Positions 28,077 to 38,175 are shown, counted from the first letter of the stretch. The stretch: 64,000 nt of DNA from Burkholderia sp. Ax-1724 (GCF_011752995.1 NZ_VWWL01000013.1:1-64000), one strand, 5' to 3'. Notes: generated from the letters alone by a model not told the origin. Numbers and translations: made by a program.

Positions 28077-29075
28077 TCAAACCGCGGCGGCGTCGTTGCC
28101 GGGCGCGCGGCGCTTCGGCGCGAGCCGCCGTGCAATGCGCACGAAGGCAAGCCAGTGCTGCGCCCAGAAACCCTCGCCGTAACGGCGGCCTTCGAGCTGG
28201 TCGCGGATGCCGGTCGGCTCCATCTCGCGGTTCCACGAGGCGCTGCCGAACAGCATGTCCCACCACGGAAACAGCACGCCGAAGTTGCAGCCGTACTGGA
28301 GCCCTTCGTGACCGTAGCCGATCGCATGATGGCGGCGATGAAACGTCGGGCTGACCAGCAGCCGCTCGCCGAGCCAGCCGAAATACAGGCGGATGTTCGC
28401 GTGCTGCACGCTCTGTGCGAGATTCGTGATCGCGACGAGCACGACGAACTGCGACGGCGGCACGCCGATCACGAGCGCGATCACCGCGAAGAACGAGGCC
28501 TGCAGCAGGTCGTCGAGCAGATGGTTGCGGTCGTCGGCCCACAGCGACATCTGCCGCTGGCTGTGATGCACCGCGTGCAGCTCCCACCACACGCCGATGC
28601 GGTGCTGCCAGCGGTGATACCAGTAGCCGGCGAAGTCGAGCACGAGCAGATACATCACGAACGTGACGAGCGGCTGCGTGGTCACGCCGGGCCACAGATT
28701 GTCGAAATTGACGTTCGCGATGCCGCGCATGCGCAGCCAGCCCTGCACGTTGTCGAAGAACGGCTGCAGCGCGAAGAAAAAGAACAGGTTGAGAATGCCG
28801 AGCTTGGCGATCCACGTGTAGAGCACGTCGACGCGCACCGCCTTGCGGTTGTCCCACCGCTCGACCGGGCGCAGCGCCTCGAGCGGCCTCAGGAGCGCGT
28901 ACATCGCCAGCACCTCGAACACGCCGACGATGACCCAGTACAGGCTGTCGTACGTGTCTTCGTCGTAGTCCATCAGGTCGAAGCGGTACAGCAGCGGCTG
29001 CACCACGTCGACGTACAGCCAGGTTTGCACGGCCGAGACGAAGCTGTCGAGCGAAGAGAAAATCAGATGGAACAT
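28077..29075 (-). CDS. Sterol desaturase/fatty acid hydroxylase family membrane enzyme
   Basis: 332 residues with several membrane helices and the di-iron histidine clusters of the family: HRWQHR, HAVHHS and HRRHH, plus further His residues in the region QHANIRL. It is likely a membrane-bound oxygenase acting on a lipid. The substrate (hopanoid, ornithine lipid or fatty acid) cannot be read. ATG at 29075. A YVTN protein gene lies upstream on the same strand, 61 bases away, so they may be co-transcribed. Confidence 0.87.
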   Translation of the reverse strand: MFHLIFSSLDSFVSAVQTWLYVDVVQPLLYRFDLMDYDEDTYDSLYWVIVGVFEVLAMYALLRPLEALRPVERWDNRKAVRVDVLYTWIAKLGILNLFFFFALQPFFDNVQGWLRMRGIANVNFDNLWPGVTTQPLVTFVMYLLVLDFAGYWYHRWQHRIGVWWELHAVHHSQRQMSLWADDRNHLLDDLLQASFFAVIALVIGVPPSQFVVLVAITNLAQSVQHANIRLYFGWLGERLLVSPTFHRRHHAIGYGHEGLQYGCNFGVLFPWWDMLFGSASWNREMEPTGIRDQLEGRRYGEGFWAQHWLAFVRIARRLAPKRRAPGNDAAAV

Positions 29076-29136
29076 GGTGCTGGCCTGGTTGCTTCGTGAG
29101 GTTGCCGCATCCGGTCACGCCGCCGCGCGGGCTCCC

Positions 29137-30156
29137 TCAGGCTCCATTCGGCGCGGTGACCGGCGCGCGATTGAAGAAGTAGATGCCGTGCGGCGAGCGG
29201 CCGACCGCGATGGTCTGGATCAGCTTGCGCGTGTTCAGGTCGATGATGCCGACGTGCTTCGCAAAGCGGAACGTAACCCACAGATAGCGTTTGTCGGCCG
29301 AAAGTTCCATGTCGTCCGGCCCCGGCATCAGACCGGTGATGTCGCCGACATTGGTGAGCGTGTCTTCGTCGATGATGCTGATCGTGCTGGCGACGCGGTT
29401 CGACACCGCAACGTGCCGGCCGTCGTCGAGCGAGCGGAAGTTGTGCGCGCCCTTGCCCGTGTGGATCGTCTTCACGACCTTCTGGTTGCGCCAGTCGACC
29501 ACCGCCACGTAGTCCTCGCCGGTCATGCCGACGAGCAGGTATTTCTCGCCCGGCGTCATCCACAGGCCCGCCGGCACCTTGCCGACCTTCATCTTCCATT
29601 TCACGGTTTGCGTGGCCAGGTCGATCGCAGCGAGCTCGCCCGAGACCTGCAGCGTGACGAACACCGTCCTGCTGTCGTTCGTGAACGCCATGTGGCTCGG
29701 CATGACCGCGAGCGGCAGGCGCGACGCCAGCGTCATCTGGTTCTTCTGGCTGTCGTAGTGATAGATGTCGAGGCGGTCGAGCCGCAGGCCGGTCGTGACG
29801 AGCCACTTGTGGTCGGGCGAAAAGCCGATCTGATACGGGTCTTCGATGTTTTCGACCCAGCGCTGCACCTGGCCCGACTTCGGATCGACGAACATCAGGT
29901 TGTTCGACACCGAATTGGCGACGATCAGCGAAGAATTGTCCGGCGTGACCATCAGGTGGTGCGGTTCCTTGCCGGTCGGCACGGTGCCGACGACCTGGTG
30001 GCTGTTCTCGTCGATCAGGCTCAGCGTGGCTTCGCCGGAATTGAGCACGATCACGTTATTGGCGTGGGCCGCCGGAGAAAAAAAGCCTGCTGCGGCGACC
30101 AGCGCCGCGCCCGCGGCAAACGTTGCTGTCAAGCCGGGAAGAAAAAAATTACGCAT
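29137..30156 (-). CDS. Secreted YVTN-type beta-propeller protein
   Basis: 339 residues with a signal peptide (LTATFAAGAALVAAAGFFSPAAHA, cleavage likely before NNVIV). Seven or so repeats follow, such as GTVPTGKEPHHLMVTPDNSSLIVAN and IQTIAVGRSPHGIYF, with the YVTN-propeller spacing. Probably periplasmic; members bind partners or serve in quinoprotein-linked dehydrogenases. No enzyme signature is seen. It starts at 30156 (MRNFFLPGL). Confidence 0.85.
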   Translation of the reverse strand: MRNFFLPGLTATFAAGAALVAAAGFFSPAAHANNVIVLNSGEATLSLIDENSHQVVGTVPTGKEPHHLMVTPDNSSLIVANSVSNNLMFVDPKSGQVQRWVENIEDPYQIGFSPDHKWLVTTGLRLDRLDIYHYDSQKNQMTLASRLPLAVMPSHMAFTNDSRTVFVTLQVSGELAAIDLATQTVKWKMKVGKVPAGLWMTPGEKYLLVGMTGEDYVAVVDWRNQKVVKTIHTGKGAHNFRSLDDGRHVAVSNRVASTISIIDEDTLTNVGDITGLMPGPDDMELSADKRYLWVTFRFAKHVGIIDLNTRKLIQTIAVGRSPHGIYFFNRAPVTAPNGA

Positions 30157-30592
30157 GAAAACTCGCTTCGGAGAACAACCGTCATTGTAGAACGTTTGCC
30201 GGGCCGAGCGGTTGACTCAGGTCGCCACGAGACGCCGTGAAAATGAAGGGCGCGATGCGTCGCGACGGCTTGCGTGCATTTCGGAATCCTCTGATATCCA
30301 GGCGCCCCTGCGAGACCGGACACTTCTTCTCAGCGCACGGGCACCGGCGTTCGCGCCGGTGCTCTTCCAGACGCTTACCCCATCAACCCAGGCGCGTGAC
30401 GCGGGGGCTCGGGCACACCCGGACGCAAGCGCGGACGGACGGGCCTGAAGCACCTTGTCAGGCACCGTGCGCTTCCGCCTTGCCTGTTGTCGGGATTGAC
30501 CGGAGCCATCAAACGGGCCGAACGGACCGAGCGGACCGGTCGCGCCCGATTGATTCGCGTGCCGCGCGCCAAACCATAACGTAGAGGTTGCA
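30157..30592 (+). other. Upstream region of the autotransporter gene
   Basis: 436 bases between divergent genes. A hairpin with a UUCG loop, GCACCGGCG-TTCG-CGCCGGTGC, lies at 30341-30362. The rest presumably holds both promoters; no clear pair was found. Confidence 0.4.
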
Positions 30593-33043
30593 TTGACGAG
30601 TAAAAACCTGGTAGTGATTTGCCGTACCCCGTCGCACCCGGCGCCGGCCGCTTTGGAAGCCGCTTTGGAGACCGATCCGCAGGCCGCCCCCTTCACCGGA
30701 AACCGTCCGTCGACGCGCAGAAAAACCACCGCGCGGGCCCTGCAGGGCGCAGCCGGTATCGCAGTGGCCGCGGCGGCGCTCTACGCCGCAGACGCGGCGG
30801 CCGCCATCAATACGGTTCAATCCGACACCGCCAGCGCCACGGGCAATTTCGCGGTCGCCATCGGCGACGCGGCCAGTGCGAACGGCGACGCCGCAGTCGC
30901 GGTCGGACGGCAGGCCAGCGCGCAGAGCAACGGCGCGACGGCGCTCGGCTTGTCCGCCAATGCGCAAGGCCAGGCCAGTTTTGCCCTGGGCCAGGGCAGC
31001 GTCGCGCAAGGCGACAGTTCCAGCGCCGTCGGCATGAACGCAAGCGCTGAGGCGGACCGTTCCACCGCCGTGGGCATCAACGCCACCGCGCTCGGTATCG
31101 ATTCGATCGCGGCCGGTTCGGCCGCGACGGCGGCGGGCGACGCCACCTCCGCATTCGGCGCCTTTGCCAACGCAGCGGGCTTCGGCTCCACCGCGCTCGG
31201 ATACGCGGCAACGGCGAACGGCGACAACGCGTTCGCAGCCGGACTCCTCGCCTCGGCCAGCGCGGACTCCAGCATTGCGATCGGCGCTCATGCCGCCGTC
31301 AGCGGTGTGAGCGGCGTCGCACTCGGCGCGGCCGCACAGGCAAGCGGCGGCAATGCGAGCGCGATCGGCCCGGGCTCCGTGGCCTCGGGCAGCAATGCCA
31401 TTGCGCTCGGTTACAACGCGAACGCAAGCGCCGACAACAGCGTCGCACTGGGCGCAAATTCGAGCACCACCGCGGACCTGTCCCAAAGCGCCTATGCGCC
31501 GGCGGGAACCGGCGCGACAGCGATTGCGGCGCCCGTCGCAACCGGCGAAGTCTCGCTCGGCTCGGCCGGCAACGAGCGCCGCCTGACGAATGTCGCGGCA
31601 GGCGCGGCGCCCACGGACGCCGTCAACGTCAGCCAGTTGAGCGCGGTCGACGGCAAGGTCGATGCGCTGGCACAAAGCAGCAGCCAGCATTACTTCAAGG
31701 CCGACGATCCCGCGGACGGCTCCGACGACGCCGTCGCCGACGGCACGCACGCGCTGGCGGCCGGCAGCAACGCGAACGCAACGGGCGCCGACGCGGCAGC
31801 CTTCGGCGCGAGCGCCAGTGCGAATGGCACCGCCACGACGGCGCTCGGCGCGCAAGCCGCGGCCAGCGCGACGAACGCGACCGCGGTCGGTGCGTCCTCG
31901 TCGGCCTTCGGTGCCGACGCAACCGCGCTCGGTGCGTATTCCGTCGCGAACGGCGCCGGTGCGATCGCCCTCGGTTACGGTGCCAGCGCAACGGCCACCA
32001 ATGCGGTGTCGCTCGGCTATAACGCGAGTGCGCTGGCCCCGAACTCCGTCGCGCTCGGCCAGGGGTCGATTGCGGATCGCGCGGGCGCGGTGTCGGTCGG
32101 CTCCGCGGGCAACGAGCGCCAGATCACGAACGTGGCCGCCGGTACCGCCGACACCGACGCGGTCAACGTCGCCCAGTTGAAGGCGGTGAGCGACCAGAGC
32201 GCGGCGACGGCCGCGAAGCTCGACGGAGCAGTCATGTACGACACGAACGCCGACGGCAGCGCCAACCGCAACAGCGTCACGCTCGGCGGCGACCCGGCAA
32301 GCGGCACCGTGATTCACAACGTCGCCGACGGCGTGCTGGCGTCCGACGCGGTCAACCTCGGTCAGTTGAACTCGGCGCTCAGCGGTGCGATCAGCAACGC
32401 GGTGGCCGACTCGGCCAACCCGCTTTTCAGCGCGGACGGCGACCGCAATAGCGAAGCCGCGGTGGCGTCGGGCACGCACGCGGTCGCGGTCGGCGCCAAC
32501 GCGCAGGCCACCGCGGCGAACGCAACCGCCATCGGCGCAAACGCCGTCGCCGGCGGCAACCAGGCCACCGCGCTTGGCGCGGCCGCGAACGCGAGCGCCG
32601 ACAACTCGGTGGCGCTTGGCCAAGGCTCGGTTGCGGATCGGGCGAACACAGTGTCGGTCGGCGCCGCAGGCCAGGAGCGTACGATCGCCAACGTCGCGGC
32701 CGGCGTGCAAGGCACCGACGCGGTCAACGTCAATCAACTGCAGCAAGGCATGGGCGGCGCGGTCAGCCAGGCCAACCATTACACCGACGACCAGATCCGC
32801 TCGGCACGCCGCGACGGATACGGCGGCACGGCAACCGCCCTCGCGATGGCCGGCTTGCCACAAGCGGTCTTGCCGGGACGCGGCATGGTTGCCGTGGCGG
32901 GCGGCACTTACGGCGGGCAGTCGGCGGTGGCGATCGGTGTGTCGCAGCTATCGAATACCGGCAAATGGGTCTACAAGGTCCAGGGCAGCGCGGACTCGCG
33001 TGGCCAACTCGGTGCCTCGATCGGTGCGGGGATGCACTGGTAG
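30593..33043 (+). CDS. Trimeric autotransporter adhesin (YadA/Hia type)
   Basis: 816-residue surface adhesin. The start appears to be TTG at 30593 (MTSKNLVVICRT) with GAGG upstream. A hydrophobic stretch near residues 52-66 (GIAVAAAALYAADAAAA) is the export signal behind a long basic lead. Then come rows of ~14-residue YadA-head repeats (AIGxxAxAxGxxAxAxG) and four neck motifs, near residues 321, 501, 562 and 687 (for example VSLGSAGNERRLTNVAAG...DAVNVSQL). A C-terminal YadA anchor follows (VAGGTYGGQSAVAIGVSQLSNTGKWVYKVQGS...GAGMHW). It forms a trimer in the outer membrane and mediates adhesion. The repeats make slippage or copy change likely. It is probably monocistronic. Confidence 0.92.
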   Translation: MTSKNLVVICRTPSHPAPAALEAALETDPQAAPFTGNRPSTRRKTTARALQGAAGIAVAAAALYAADAAAAINTVQSDTASATGNFAVAIGDAASANGDAAVAVGRQASAQSNGATALGLSANAQGQASFALGQGSVAQGDSSSAVGMNASAEADRSTAVGINATALGIDSIAAGSAATAAGDATSAFGAFANAAGFGSTALGYAATANGDNAFAAGLLASASADSSIAIGAHAAVSGVSGVALGAAAQASGGNASAIGPGSVASGSNAIALGYNANASADNSVALGANSSTTADLSQSAYAPAGTGATAIAAPVATGEVSLGSAGNERRLTNVAAGAAPTDAVNVSQLSAVDGKVDALAQSSSQHYFKADDPADGSDDAVADGTHALAAGSNANATGADAAAFGASASANGTATTALGAQAAASATNATAVGASSSAFGADATALGAYSVANGAGAIALGYGASATATNAVSLGYNASALAPNSVALGQGSIADRAGAVSVGSAGNERQITNVAAGTADTDAVNVAQLKAVSDQSAATAAKLDGAVMYDTNADGSANRNSVTLGGDPASGTVIHNVADGVLASDAVNLGQLNSALSGAISNAVADSANPLFSADGDRNSEAAVASGTHAVAVGANAQATAANATAIGANAVAGGNQATALGAAANASADNSVALGQGSVADRANTVSVGAAGQERTIANVAAGVQGTDAVNVNQLQQGMGGAVSQANHYTDDQIRSARRDGYGGTATALAMAGLPQAVLPGRGMVAVAGGTYGGQSAVAIGVSQLSNTGKWVYKVQGSADSRGQLGASIGAGMHW

Positions 33044-33156
33044 CAGGAATGGCTTAGGGCTTCGAGCGGGGTGCGTCGGGATAATCGACCGCCCCGGTTA
33101 TCACAGCCGCGCAGACAGCGAGTGGTCATAGCGGCACCCAGGCACGCAATGACGGC

Positions 33157-33203
33157 ACGGCCAGCGCGTGACATCGCTCCCACAAGCGTCACGCGCTGGC
33201 CGT
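33157..33203. other. 16-bp inverted repeat between convergent genes
   Basis: ACGGCCAGCGCGTGAC and GTCACGCGCTGGCCGT pair perfectly around 15 bases, in the 250-base gap between the autotransporter and hrpA, whose genes converge. No U-run; it may still serve as a bidirectional terminator or a protein site. Confidence 0.6.
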
Positions 33204-33293
33204 TGCGCGCGGCAATTCACTCGCACAGCGTGAATCGCGCGCGACGCTCCCAGACAGCGCCCGGCATGCCGCCACATGCGCCACGCCCTGCCC

Positions 33294-36200
33294 TCACCGC
33301 TGCATCGACTCCCAGACCTTGTACAGGCGCTTGACCGAAACCGGCATCGGCGTGCGCAGCTCCTGTGCAAACAGCGAGATCCGCAACTCCTCGAGCAGCC
33401 AGCGGAATTCGGCGAGACGCGGGTCCAGCACACCGCCGCGCTGCGACACCGCGCGCTGGTAGTGCTGCAGCAGCGGCTGGAATTCGGCGAATTGCCGGGC
33501 GTCGCGTGTCTGGTCCGCGCGCAGCTTGTCGATGCGCAGCGCCATCCCCTTCAGGTAGCGCGGGAAATGCGCAAGCTGCGCATACGGCGTATCGACCACA
33601 AAACGCTTGCCAACCAGCGCATCGAGCTGGCTCTGCAAATCGGCATAGGCGGCCGCGAACGGCTTCGCTTGCAGCAGCTTCTTCGTCAAGCTCGTGTATT
33701 CGCCGAGAATCTGCCCGACGAGCCGCGAGATTTCCTGCGCGAGCAGCGTGAGGCGGCTGCGGCCTTCGTCGCGGCGCGTGTGGAAACTCGCGTCGTCGTC
33801 AGGCAGCGGGTCTTGCAGGCAAGCGCGGTCGAGCGCGGTGTCGATCAGTTGATCGCGCAATTCCTCCTGCGTGCCGCGCGGCATGAACTGCATCGCCATC
33901 TCGCGCAGCCCCGGCAGGTTTTTCTCCAGGTACTTGATCGGCTCCTTCAGTTGCAGCGCGAACAGCCGGCGCAATCCCGCGCGATGAATCCGTGCTGCTT
34001 CTTCAGGCGAATCGAACACCTCGACGTCGCAATGCGTGCCGCGATCGACGAGCGCCGGATAGCCGAACAGCGTCTGACCGCCACGGCGAATTTCCAGCAG
34101 TTCGGGGAGCTTGCCGAAATTCCACGTCGTCAGTTTTTCATACAGCGCCGTGCCCGCCGCACTCTCCTGCGGCGCGGTCTGCGGAACCGCGGCCGCCCCC
34201 TTGTCGCGCGGTGAGCCGCCCGCGTTCGAATCGACGGCTTGCGCGGGCGGTGCCACACCGCCGCCGCCGGCATCGGCCAACGCCGCGCCCGCCGCGCTCG
34301 ACACGAGCTTCTGGAAATGCTGCTGCGCCTGGCCGCCGAGTTCGGCGCGCAGTTGCGAGAGATTGCGGCCCATCGCGAGCTGCCGCCCGTGCTCGTCGAC
34401 GACCTTGAAGTTCATGAACAGATGCGCGGGCAGCGTCTCGAGTTTGAAGTCGGACTGCTTCATCGCGACCTGGGTCTGCTCGCGCACGTCGGCGATCAGC
34501 GCTTCGAGCAGACCGCCCGCGCCGAAACGCTGCGCGCCGTGCCGGTCGGCGAAACCGGCCGCGTATTCGGGCAGCGGCACGCAATGGCGCCGCAGCTTCT
34601 GCGGCAACGACTTCAGCAACAGTTGCGCTTTCTCCTTGAGCATGCCCGGCACGAGCCATTCGCAGCGGCGCGCGTCGACCTGATTCAGCGCAAAGAGCGG
34701 CACCGCGAGCGTCACGCCGTCGCGCGGCGTGCCCGGCTCGAAGTGATAGGTGAGCGCCATCTCGATGCCGGCCATCGTCAGCCGCTTCGGGAACAGGTCG
34801 GTCGTGACGCCGGCCGCTTCGTGCCGCATCAGATCGTCGCGCGACAGGTACAGCAGGCGCAGCTTGCCCTCCGGCTGGCCGCTCTGTTTGACCTCGTCGC
34901 GATACCAGCGCTCGAACGACGCGCCGGTGTAAATGCCGTCCGGCAGCGCCTGATCGTAGAACGCGAAAATCAGCTCGTCGTCGACCAGCACGTCCTGGCG
35001 GCGCGACTTGTGTTCGAGCTGTTCGATGTCGGCGAGCAGCTTGCGGTTGTGCGCGAAGAACGCGAGCTTCGTCTCGAACTCGCCTTCGACGAGCGCGCCG
35101 CGAATAAACAGCTCGCGCGCGCGCGCCGGGTCCTGCTTGCCGAAGCTCACGCGCCGCCGGTGATAGATCGGCAGCCCGTACAGCATCGCGCGCTCGAACG
35201 CGGACACCTGCGCCGCGCGCTTTTCCCAGTGCGGCTCGGAGAGCGATTTCCTGAGCAGGTGCGCGCCGACCTTCTCGACCCACTCGGGCTCGATCTTCGC
35301 GATACAGCGCGCGTACAGGCGGCTCGTCTCGACGAGCTCGGCGGCCATCACCCACTTGCCGGCCTTCTTCACGAGCGCCGAACCGGGCCACAGGTAGAAC
35401 TTGATGCTGCGCGCGCCGAGATAGTACGGCTCGTCGTCGGCCTTGAGACCGATATTGCCGAGCAGGCCGGTCAAGAGCGCGAGATGGATCTGCTCGAAGG
35501 TCGCTTCGGCGTCGTTCAGGCGCCAGCCGTGCTCGCGCACCACAGTCAGCAATTGCGAGTGAACGTCGCGCCATTCGCGCAAGCGCAACTGCGACAGAAA
35601 GTTCTTGCGGCACTCGTCCTGCAACTGCCGGTTCGACTTCTTGTGCGCGATCGCTTCCTCGAACCAGTTCCAGATTTTCAGCCATTGCAGAAACTCGGAA
35701 CGCTCGTCGGCAAAGCGGCGATGCGCCTGGTCGGCCTGCTCCTGCGCCTCGATCGGGCGGTCGCGCGGGTCCTGCACGGACAACGCGCTCGCGATGATGA
35801 GCACTTCCTTCAGCGCCTGCTGGTCGCGCGCAGCCAGAATCATGCGGCCGACGCGCGGATCGAGCGGCAGGCGCGCGAGTTCGCGGCCGAGCGGCGTGAG
35901 GCGGTTGTCGTCGTCGACGGCGCCGAGTTCGTTGAGCAGCTGGTAGCCGTCGGAAATCGCGCGGCCCGGCGGCGGCTCGATAAACGGGAAGGTTTCGATC
36001 GCCGTCAGATGCAGCGACTTCATGCGCAGAATCACCGAGGCGAGCGACGAGCGCAGAATTTCCGGATCGGTGAAGCGCGCGCGGCCCTGGAAGTCGCTTT
36101 CCTCATACAGGCGAATGCAGATGCCGTCGGCCACGCGGCCGCAACGCCCGGCGCGCTGGTTCGCAGCGGCCTGCGAAATCGACTCGACCTGCAACTGCTC

Positions 36201-38159
36201 GACCTTGTTGCGATACGAGTAGCGCTTCACGCGCGCGAGCCCGGTGTCGACCACGTAGCGGATGCCCGGCACCGTCAGCGAGGTTTCGGCGACGTTGGTC
36301 GCGAGCACGATGCGGCGCGCGTTCGAGGTGCGGAACACTCGCTCCTGCTCGGCCGCCGACAGCCGCGCGAACAGCGGCAGAATTTCCGTATGCGGCGGAT
36401 GATGCTTGCGCAATGCCTCGGCCGCGTCGCGAATCTCGCGCTCGCCGGGCAGGAAGACGAGCACATCGCCGGGGCCTTCGCGGCACAGTTCGTCAACGGC
36501 GTCGACGATCGCTTCCATCAGATCGCGGTCGGTCTCGCGCTGGGTTTTCGGCCGCTCGCGCCCGGACGGCCCGGACTGTCCAGACGATGACGCCGTACCC
36601 TGCGCCGCCTTCACCGCCGGGCTGTCCTCGACGATCGGCCGGTAGCGCACCTCGACCGGATAGAGACGCCCGCTCACCTCGATCACGGGCGCGGGTCGGT
36701 CCTCGCTGCCGAAATGGCGCGCGAAGCGGTCGGCGTCGATCGTCGCCGAGGTCACGATCAGCTTCAGGTCGGGGCGCTTCGCGAGAATTTCCTTCAGGTA
36801 GCCGAGCAGGAAATCGATGTTCAGGCTGCGCTCGTGCGCCTCGTCGATAATCAGCGTGTCGTACGCCTTGAGCAGCGGATCGGTCTGCGTTTCGGCGAGC
36901 AGGATACCGTCGGTCATCAGCTTGACCGACGCGCCCGGCGCGAGGTTGTCGTTGAAGCGCACCTTGTAGCCGACCACTTCGCCGAACGGCGTGCCGAGTT
37001 CTTCGGCGATGCGGCGGCCCGTCGCCGACGCGGCGATCCGGCGCGGCTGCGTATGGCCGATCAGACCCGTGCCGCCCGCGCCGAGGCCGCGGCCGAGCGC
37101 GAGGCAGATTTTCGGCAGCTGCGTGGTCTTGCCCGAGCCGGTTTCGCCCGAGACGATCACAACCTGATTCTGTGCAATGGCCCGCGCGATTTCGTCGCGA
37201 CGGCCGGAGACCGGCAGCGCTTCGGGGAACGTGATCGGCGGAATCGGGTTCGGCTCGACGACGCGTGAAGGGCGCGGAGCGCGGGGTTCGCGTGGGTCAC
37301 CTGTGCGAGGTCCGTTTGTACCGCTGGCCTCGCGTGCTTCACGCGGAGCGCGAGGTTCGCGTGAGTCGCCCGTGCGAAGTCCGTTTGTACCGCTGGCTTC
37401 ACGCGACCGATCCGGCTCGCGCAAATCGCCAGGGCGCTGCCCCTGCGTTCCACGTATTTCACGTGACTCACGTGCTTCATCGGCCCCACGAGGGTCGGTC
37501 GCACCGCCGGCTTCACGTGACCGCCCCGGCTCACGCATGTCGCCGCCCTGGCGTTGCCCGCGCGGTTCACGTGGCTCACGCTGCTCACGCGCCTCACCGG
37601 TCGCGCGATGTCCGCCCGTCCCACCTGTTCCGCGCGCTTCACCTTCTGCATGCGGCCGATGCGACTCCCGCCGCCCGTCGCCGCGCCCCTCATCGCGTCC
37701 GCCGCCGCTTTCGGCAGCGCCCACCGAAGACGACAATTTCTGCGCAGACATATCCGACGCGCGACGCGACTCACCGCTCGGCACCGGCGCATGGCCGTGC
37801 CGGGACTCACGCGCCCCGCCGCGCCGATCCCGCTCGGCGCCCGCAGCCGGAACAGCAGCGGCAGCCGGCGCAACCTTCCCCCGCTTCCCCTCATCGCCCT
37901 GTTTCACCTCGCCACCGCCCTCGTCGCGGCGCATTTCGCGCGCCGCCGACAAACTGCCTTTCAGCCCGGACAACTGCTCGGAAAGCGACGCAGACGATCG
38001 CTGCGCCTCGCCCCCTCGACGCAATTCGCGCGCCGCCTGCGATGCATCGGACTGCGTTTCCCGCGCAGGCGCGCGCGGCGCGTCGCCGGGGTTCGTCTGA
38101 GCGGCGGACGGCGCCGGATTCTCGTTCGCCGCAGCGGGGCTTTTGGGTACATTTGACAT
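33294..38159 (-). CDS. hrpA: ATP-dependent RNA helicase HrpA with long N-terminal extension
   Basis: DEAH-box helicase of 1621 residues, involved in RNA remodelling and rescue of stalled ribosomes in related bacteria. Walker A GETGSGKTT lies near residue 337 and DEAH in IIDEAHERS; motif III SAT and motif VI QRAGRCGR are present. The C-terminal HA2/OB-type part and the DUF3418 region follow (WLVPGMLKEKAQLLLKSLPQKLRR). Most homologs are about 1300 residues; here some 300 extra N-terminal residues are low-complexity, rich in R, E, G, P and S. They include a repeated block ASGTNG-RTGD-REPRAP. The ATG at 38159 is 23 bases from the argA start, on the opposite strand. Confidence 0.93.
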   Translation of the reverse strand: MSNVPKSPAAANENPAPSAAQTNPGDAPRAPARETQSDASQAARELRRGGEAQRSSASLSEQLSGLKGSLSAAREMRRDEGGGEVKQGDEGKRGKVAPAAAAVPAAGAERDRRGGARESRHGHAPVPSGESRRASDMSAQKLSSSVGAAESGGGRDEGRGDGRRESHRPHAEGEARGTGGTGGHRATGEAREQREPREPRGQRQGGDMREPGRSREAGGATDPRGADEARESREIRGTQGQRPGDLREPDRSREASGTNGLRTGDSREPRAPREAREASGTNGPRTGDPREPRAPRPSRVVEPNPIPPITFPEALPVSGRRDEIARAIAQNQVVIVSGETGSGKTTQLPKICLALGRGLGAGGTGLIGHTQPRRIAASATGRRIAEELGTPFGEVVGYKVRFNDNLAPGASVKLMTDGILLAETQTDPLLKAYDTLIIDEAHERSLNIDFLLGYLKEILAKRPDLKLIVTSATIDADRFARHFGSEDRPAPVIEVSGRLYPVEVRYRPIVEDSPAVKAAQGTASSSGQSGPSGRERPKTQRETDRDLMEAIVDAVDELCREGPGDVLVFLPGEREIRDAAEALRKHHPPHTEILPLFARLSAAEQERVFRTSNARRIVLATNVAETSLTVPGIRYVVDTGLARVKRYSYRNKVEQLQVESISQAAANQRAGRCGRVADGICIRLYEESDFQGRARFTDPEILRSSLASVILRMKSLHLTAIETFPFIEPPPGRAISDGYQLLNELGAVDDDNRLTPLGRELARLPLDPRVGRMILAARDQQALKEVLIIASALSVQDPRDRPIEAQEQADQAHRRFADERSEFLQWLKIWNWFEEAIAHKKSNRQLQDECRKNFLSQLRLREWRDVHSQLLTVVREHGWRLNDAEATFEQIHLALLTGLLGNIGLKADDEPYYLGARSIKFYLWPGSALVKKAGKWVMAAELVETSRLYARCIAKIEPEWVEKVGAHLLRKSLSEPHWEKRAAQVSAFERAMLYGLPIYHRRRVSFGKQDPARARELFIRGALVEGEFETKLAFFAHNRKLLADIEQLEHKSRRQDVLVDDELIFAFYDQALPDGIYTGASFERWYRDEVKQSGQPEGKLRLLYLSRDDLMRHEAAGVTTDLFPKRLTMAGIEMALTYHFEPGTPRDGVTLAVPLFALNQVDARRCEWLVPGMLKEKAQLLLKSLPQKLRRHCVPLPEYAAGFADRHGAQRFGAGGLLEALIADVREQTQVAMKQSDFKLETLPAHLFMNFKVVDEHGRQLAMGRNLSQLRAELGGQAQQHFQKLVSSAAGAALADAGGGGVAPPAQAVDSNAGGSPRDKGAAAVPQTAPQESAAGTALYEKLTTWNFGKLPELLEIRRGGQTLFGYPALVDRGTHCDVEVFDSPEEAARIHRAGLRRLFALQLKEPIKYLEKNLPGLREMAMQFMPRGTQEELRDQLIDTALDRACLQDPLPDDDASFHTRRDEGRSRLTLLAQEISRLVGQILGEYTSLTKKLLQAKPFAAAYADLQSQLDALVGKRFVVDTPYAQLAHFPRYLKGMALRIDKLRADQTRDARQFAEFQPLLQHYQRAVSQRGGVLDPRLAEFRWLLEELRISLFAQELRTPMPVSVKRLYKVWESMQR
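37281..37418. repeat. Two copies of a 69-bp coding repeat in hrpA
   Basis: Copies begin near 37281 and 37350, offset 69 bases (23 codons), encoding ASGTNG-LRTGD-REPRAPREARE in the disordered N-terminus. More degenerate pieces with the same REP/REA pattern flank them (37420-37700). In-frame unit length means copy changes do not shift the frame. Confidence 0.7.
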
Positions 38160-38169
38160 GGGGGCGCAT

Positions 38170-38175
38170 TATAAT
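38170..38175 (+). promoter_or_regulatory. Perfect -10 element right before argA
   Basis: TATAAT ends seven bases before the argA ATG at 38183, so the transcript would begin at or next to the start codon. No TTGACA lies at 17 bases; TTGACA at 38153-38158 is only 11 away and is rejected as a partner. Confidence 0.6.

Noticed and set aside
38153..38158. TTGACA as -35 for argA
   Set aside because: Only 11 bases separate it from TATAAT; functional spacing is about 17.
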